Source: an uncultured Sphingobacteriales bacterium
GTDB taxonomy: Bacteria > Bacteroidota > Bacteroidia > Chitinophagales > Chitinophagaceae
Direction: 5' to 3'
Assembly (NCBI GenBank): GCA_937991535.1
Contig: CALKHN010000036.1
Location: 1 to 17,630 of the forward strand
Length of the DNA: 17,630 bases
The translations under genes and the position numbers were made by a program. This document shows positions 13,793 to 17,630 of this stretch, one piece after another (the stretch's first letter is position 1; each line of letters opens with the position of its first letter). The notes beneath the pieces are model-generated. The model made no database searches and was not told the DNA's origin. It saw only the letters and a program-made list of their open reading frames with translations.

Positions 13793-15998
13793 GTTCCAAT
13801 TGATTTTTTACCAGCTCAAAATATTTTCCCTTTAGCTTTGTCAACGATATATGTGTACCCTCCTCTACTATTCTACCCTTTTCTAATACAACAATTTTAT
13901 CCGAATTTTTCACTGTACTAAGCCGATGTGCAACAATTACAACCGTCCTTCCTTTAAAAAAATGGCTGAGATTTTCAACAATCGTTTTTTCGTTATTTGC
14001 ATCTAATGCGTTGGTTGCTTCGTCAAAGAAAATATAATCCGGATCTTTGTAAATTGCTCGTGCTATGAGTAGCCTTTGCTTCTGGCCTTGGCTTATCCCC
14101 ATTCCATCTACACCTAATTTAGTAAAATATCCGTTCGGCAAAGATTCTACAAATGAATGAAAATTTGCAATTCGACAACTTTGTACAATTCTATTAAAGT
14201 CTACGGATTCACTTCCGATAGAAATATTGTTGGCAATTGTATCATTAAAGACAAAACCGTCCTGCAAAACCGCGCCACATCTACCTCTCCAATACGAATG
14301 ACTAAACAAATTAAAATTTATACCTTCTTCACAACCGTCAAATCCAATCCTTATCTCCCCCCCGTATTGATTATATACTTTCAACAATAGCTTTACCATT
14401 GTAGTTTTTCCACTACCACTAGCTCCAACAATAGCAGTTACTTTGTTCTCCGGAATTTCCAAGTTTATACGTTCGAAAACTGGTGAATTTTCGGCGCCTG
14501 GATATGTGAAAGATAGGTTTTTAAGTAAGATGGTCTTCTTTTCTGGTAAACTCTTCAAAAAAATTCTTTCTGATTTCTCCTCTTCATCCAACTGATGAAT
14601 CTCATTAATACGTTCTAGGCTTATTTTAGCATCCTGGGCACTTTGCATAAATCCAATCCATTGTTGAATAGGAGCGTTAAGTTGCCCTATCAGATATTGA
14701 ATGGCTAGCATAGAGCCAAATGTTAGTTTGCCTTCAATCACCAGATATGCTACTATAAAACTTATAATTACTCCTTGTGTTTCATTTATCAGCAATGCTC
14801 CAGATTCTTGCCATTGACTGTAATTAAGATTTTTAAAATTCAGCTTAAAAATTGATGCCTGAATGTTTTCCCATTCCCATCTTTTGTATTTTTCAGCATT
14901 GTTTAATCTTAATTCTTGCATTCCATGTATCAGTTGTAAAGTAGCGTCATTTTCCTTTGTAGAAAGTTGAAAGTTTTCATAGTTTAGTTTTCTTCTTATA
15001 CGCATAAACAGAGCTACCCAGACAAAATAGATAATACTTCCTACACAAAAAACAGAAAAAAGAGGTAGCGAATACAATATCATTACTATTGCATAAATTA
15101 TAAAGTTGGCAAACGAAAACAATGTAAATATTGCAGAGCTAGTTAGAAACGCTTGAATATGCTTGTGATCACCAATTCTTTGCAGGGTATCTCCTGTGTG
15201 ATGTATATCAAAGTAAGAGACAGGTAACTTTGTAAGTTTGATCCAAAAATCAGAAAGAATCTGTATATTGAGGTTATTAGATATTCTCATTAATAGTCTA
15301 TTCCTAATAAAATCTACAATTGCTCTGCTGAAAATAAGCATAGTCTGTGCTGCTAACACAACCATTACAAAATTTAGATTTTGTACATTTATTCCAGAGT
15401 CAACAATACTCTGCGTCAGAAATGGAAATGCCAATTGTAATAATGATGTTATTGCCAGAGCAATAAATACTTGAGTTACCTGCCATCTATTTGTATTGAG
15501 ATATTGAAAAAACAACCTCCAACTCAGTTTTTTTTCTTTGTCTCCTTCTTGTTTATAAAATAATGGAGTAGGTTCCATCAACAACGCAAAACCAACTTCT
15601 TCGCCCGTTTCATTCCTTGAAGAAACCCAATGCTTTAAAAATTCGGAATGTGTATACGTGATTATTCCTTTCCCCGGATCTGCAATTTTCACTTTTGTCC
15701 GTGATATGGATATTAATACTACAAAATGATTCTGATCCCAATGCAGAATACAGGGACTTAATACTTGTTGAAGTTGATAAAATGATAATCTGACACCGCG
15801 CGTACGAAATCCAATATGTTCGGCAGTTTCACTTATGCCAAATAAAGATACTCCAGAGCGACTAAATCCCGATTTATGACGTAACTTTTCTAGGTCAAGA
15901 TAAATGCCATAAAATTTTGAAATCATTTTAAGACAGGTAGGCCCACAGTCCATCGCGTTTAGCTGTCTGTAAAAAACAAACTTATTTGATCTTGCCAT
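13782..15998 (-). CDS. C39 peptidase-containing ABC transporter (leader-cutting exporter)
   Basis: A 738-residue bacteriocin-type exporter with three parts. Residues 1-140 form a C39 cysteine peptidase with Q12, C18 (LNAMDCGPTCLKMIS), H91 (DQNHFVVLI) and D107 (IADPGKG), the full catalytic set for cutting after Gly-Gly. Residues about 160-460 are the ABC transmembrane domain. The C-terminus is the nucleotide-binding domain: Walker A GASGSGKTT at about 525, signature ISQGQKQ near 634 (LSGGQ variant with Q at the fourth position), Walker B YIFFDEAT near 657, and the H-loop in VAHRLSTVK. It would remove the 30-residue leader and pump out the mature peptide. It is first in a two-gene operon with the HlyD gene. 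The 156 bp between its ATG and the IS4 left end must hold its promoter, though no clear -7 box stands out. Confidence 0.92.
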   Translation of the reverse strand: MARSNKFVFYRQLNAMDCGPTCLKMISKFYGIYLDLEKLRHKSGFSRSGVSLFGISETAEHIGFRTRGVRLSFYQLQQVLSPCILHWDQNHFVVLISISRTKVKIADPGKGIITYTHSEFLKHWVSSRNETGEEVGFALLMEPTPLFYKQEGDKEKKLSWRLFFQYLNTNRWQVTQVFIALAITSLLQLAFPFLTQSIVDSGINVQNLNFVMVVLAAQTMLIFSRAIVDFIRNRLLMRISNNLNIQILSDFWIKLTKLPVSYFDIHHTGDTLQRIGDHKHIQAFLTSSAIFTLFSFANFIIYAIVMILYSLPLFSVFCVGSIIYFVWVALFMRIRRKLNYENFQLSTKENDATLQLIHGMQELRLNNAEKYKRWEWENIQASIFKLNFKNLNYSQWQESGALLINETQGVIISFIVAYLVIEGKLTFGSMLAIQYLIGQLNAPIQQWIGFMQSAQDAKISLERINEIHQLDEEEKSERIFLKSLPEKKTILLKNLSFTYPGAENSPVFERINLEIPENKVTAIVGASGSGKTTMVKLLLKVYNQYGGEIRIGFDGCEEGINFNLFSHSYWRGRCGAVLQDGFVFNDTIANNISIGSESVDFNRIVQSCRIANFHSFVESLPNGYFTKLGVDGMGISQGQKQRLLIARAIYKDPDYIFFDEATNALDANNEKTIVENLSHFFKGRTVVIVAHRLSTVKNSDKIVVLEKGRIVEEGTHISLTKLKGKYFELVKNQLELGN

Positions 15999-16154
15999 AT
16001 TTACTCATTAGCAGAAGCTAGGTTTAACAATTATGATCTGATGCTACACATCGGTCAAGCTACCTAATGATTTTTTAATCCATTTGATTTCTAACCAATA
16101 CATAACTCATCCCGTTTACTTCTTATTATCAATAGGTTATAAAATAAATCACTA

Positions 16155-16169
16155 TTGTCCGACTAAAAT
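16155..16169 (+). repeat. IS4-element left inverted repeat
   Basis: TTGTCCGACTAAAAT, exact inverse of 17546-17560. Confidence 0.85.
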
Positions 16170-16252
16170 AAGCTAAAATGAGACAAAAAAGGGCAGTTCG
16201 TTAGAACCACCCATATTAGCTATGTTTGAGTTACCACACAAAAACATGGCAG

Positions 16253-17458
16253 ATGAACAAAGATAAAAATTTTACCGGACAGCCGATCCTATCACAAATA
16301 TTAGATGTGATACCCAGTTCTTTGATTAATAAAGCGAACAGGAAGTACGATTCTAACCGGTATTATAAGAAGTTGCCGCTTCGTATCCACCTGGTAAGCC
16401 TGCTGTATGGAGTATTTAGCTATTGTAACGGTCTCAGAGAGTTGTGTGAGGGGCTGCTGGGCTGTGAGGGCAAGCTGTCCCATTTGGGGTTTGATAAAGC
16501 TCCTGCCCGAAGTACACTTTCTGATGCAAACACAAAGCGTAGTTTTTTGGTTTTTGCCATGATTTACGAGGAGTTGTTAAGACAATATCACTCTTTTATC
16601 TCGGACAGCCGGTTAAAGGGATTAAGTATCCGCAACTTAAAAGTAATAGATAGCAGCACCATCCAGTTATTCAGTGAAATACTACGTGGTGTGGGTCGCA
16701 AACCTATAGCAGAAGGCAAACGCAAAGGCGGCATTAAAGTACATGCTATGATGGATGCCTTCAGTGGTGTTACGGAGTTTGTACGGATGACAGAAGCCAG
16801 GGAACATGACCGTAAATTTCTTTACCACCTGAAACTGGCAGCCAACAGTTGGCTGGTGTTTGATAAGGCATACACCGTATATCATCAGTTTGCCAAATGG
16901 GCGAATGATAAAATATGGTTTGTAACCCGTATGAAGGACAATGCAGATTACCATGTAACCAAAGTATTGGTGGACAAAACCAAAAAGAAAAATGCCATAG
17001 GCGTATTAAAGGAGCAATACATAACTGTAGCTGTAAAACAGGCAGGCAAAGAGTTACAGCGGTTAAAACTTCGCCGCATCACTTATAAAACAAAAGAAGG
17101 GAAAGTGTATGTGTTCATCAGCAATAACTTTACGCTGCCGGCATCGCAGATAGCAACCATTTATAAAAACCGGTGGATGATAGAGTTGCTGTTCAAACAG
17201 ATAAAGCAGAACTTTCCATTGAGGTACTTCTGGGGCAACAGCACCAACGCTATCAAGATGCAGGTGTATTGCGTACTGATTGCCCAACTGCTAATGGTGG
17301 TGATAAGAAAGAAAGCAGCCACAAAGAAATCATTCGCCAACATGATTACAGTAATAAGGCTGCACCTGATGAGTTATGTGGCATTGTTGGACTTTATAAA
17401 AGACAGCTATAAAGCATGGAGAAAAACACACAATGCTTCCTTTGCTTTTGCTACATAA
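16253..17458 (+). CDS. IS4-family DDE transposase
   Basis: A 401-residue transposase. I chose the ATG at 16253 (MNKDKNFTGQPILSQILDVI) over a TTG at 16226. An N-terminal DUF4372-like segment (LSQILDVIPSSLINKANRKY DSNRYYKKLPLR) precedes the catalytic core. D is in LKVIDSSTIQLF, the second D in SWLVFDKAYTVYH, and E in the YREK signature YKNRWMIELLFKQIK (Y-x2-R-x3-E-x6-K), diagnostic of IS4. The frame is intact, so the element may be active. Base composition is clearly less AT-rich than the exporter genes beside it, consistent with independent arrival. Confidence 0.92.
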   Translation: MNKDKNFTGQPILSQILDVIPSSLINKANRKYDSNRYYKKLPLRIHLVSLLYGVFSYCNGLRELCEGLLGCEGKLSHLGFDKAPARSTLSDANTKRSFLVFAMIYEELLRQYHSFISDSRLKGLSIRNLKVIDSSTIQLFSEILRGVGRKPIAEGKRKGGIKVHAMMDAFSGVTEFVRMTEAREHDRKFLYHLKLAANSWLVFDKAYTVYHQFAKWANDKIWFVTRMKDNADYHVTKVLVDKTKKKNAIGVLKEQYITVAVKQAGKELQRLKLRRITYKTKEGKVYVFISNNFTLPASQIATIYKNRWMIELLFKQIKQNFPLRYFWGNSTNAIKMQVYCVLIAQLLMVVIRKKAATKKSFANMITVIRLHLMSYVALLDFIKDSYKAWRKTHNASFAFAT

Positions 17459-17478
17459 AAAAGGGGGTACTACCCCCA
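17457..17478 (-). terminator. Stem-loop with T-run on the - strand, after the IS4 transposase
   Basis: GGGGGTACTACCCCC (17463-17477) folds into a short GC-rich hairpin. On the - strand it is followed by six T (17462-17457). It should stop transcription entering the element from the right, a common IS safeguard against readthrough; on the + strand no T-run follows. Confidence 0.55.
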
Positions 17479-17545
17479 ATATTGAAACAACCATTTTTTA
17501 TCTTGTAATCTTTAACAGTAAAGGGTTACAGCATTTTTTAACCCG

Positions 17546-17560
17546 ATTTTAGTCGGACAA
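17546..17560 (-). repeat. IS4-element right inverted repeat
   Basis: ATTTTAGTCGGACAA, exact inverse of 16155-16169. Confidence 0.85.
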
Positions 17561-17576
17561 CAATGAAAATAAATGA

Positions 17577-17630
17577 ATAGAATTATCCATTTAGGGCGTA
17601 AACCAAAGATAGGGAATGTGTAAATGCCAA
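17577..17630. repeat. Right copy of 54-bp terminal inverted repeat
   Basis: Exact reverse complement of positions 2-55, running to the last base of the window. Only 16 bp lie between it and the right end of the IS4 element. Confidence 0.9.

Larger units (their letters stand above)
16155..17560 (+). mobile_element. IS4-family element, about 1406 bp
   Basis: It is bounded by 15-bp perfect inverted repeats: TTGTCCGACTAAAAT at 16155-16169 and its complement at 17546-17560, with partial similarity further inward (TAAAA-rich). It holds one intact DDE transposase gene. No identical direct repeat is visible at either side (…ATCACTA before, CAATGAA after). Either the duplication is lost, or the outermost base is misplaced, or a rearrangement has occurred. 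The right end stops only 16 bp from the terminal 54-bp repeat of the window. Confidence 0.85.

Noticed and set aside
1..17630. CRISPR arrays, tRNA, rRNA
   Set aside because: No regularly spaced repeats and no tRNA- or rRNA-like sequence seen by eye; the 21-bp spaced pair at 12289-12320 is an IS21 end, not an array.

Overview
The window looks like accessory DNA from a Bacteroidota bacterium, possibly a Chitinophagaceae/Sphingobacteriales-like lineage. The grounds are very AT-rich genes without clear Shine-Dalgarno sites, a precursor with a Bacteroidota-style GG leader, C39-ABC plus HlyD export genes, and the mix of IS families. Genus cannot be fixed from this sequence.

The core is a ribosomal peptide (RiPP) cluster of the 'grasp-with-spasm' type, an ATP-grasp/graspetide-like system. 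On the left are a LicA/choline-kinase-like phosphotransferase (367-1260, +) and a convergent ATP-grasp peptide maturase (1425-2453, -). Divergent from the maturase, across only 51 bp, lies the 74-aa precursor (2505-2729, +), followed by a strong rho-independent terminator (2783-2836). A tight + strand run follows: a 70-aa unknown protein, a SPASM-domain maturase without a radical-SAM CxxxCxxC motif, a two-domain glycosyltransferase and a 321-aa unknown protein. At the far right on the - strand are the exporter genes: a C39-peptidase ABC transporter (13782-15998) and an HlyD-type adaptor (12437-13792) overlapping it by 11 bp.

Proposed flow (inference from families and context): the precursor leader recruits the ATP-grasp and SPASM proteins. 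The ATP-grasp enzyme makes side-chain ester or amide crosslinks in the Thr/Ser/Lys/Asp/Glu-rich core. The glycosyltransferase may decorate Thr/Ser residues. The C39 domain then cuts after Gly-Gly during export through ABC/HlyD.

Between the biosynthetic and export genes sits a nested stack of insertion sequences (about 7.09-12.32 kb). A decayed IS21-family element carries an IS3/IS407-like element next to its truncated istA (CCAT duplication) and an IS66-family element inside istB (8-bp CATGAACC duplication, frame restored when it is removed). To the left of the stack (6692-7112) are two convergent gene remnants. An IS4-family element (16155-17560) closes the right side.

The first and last bases of the window form a perfect 54-bp inverted repeat (2-55 and 17577-17630). 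The segment is therefore either bounded by two inverted copies of a mobile-element end, and so might move as a unit, or its ends are contig breaks in a repeat.
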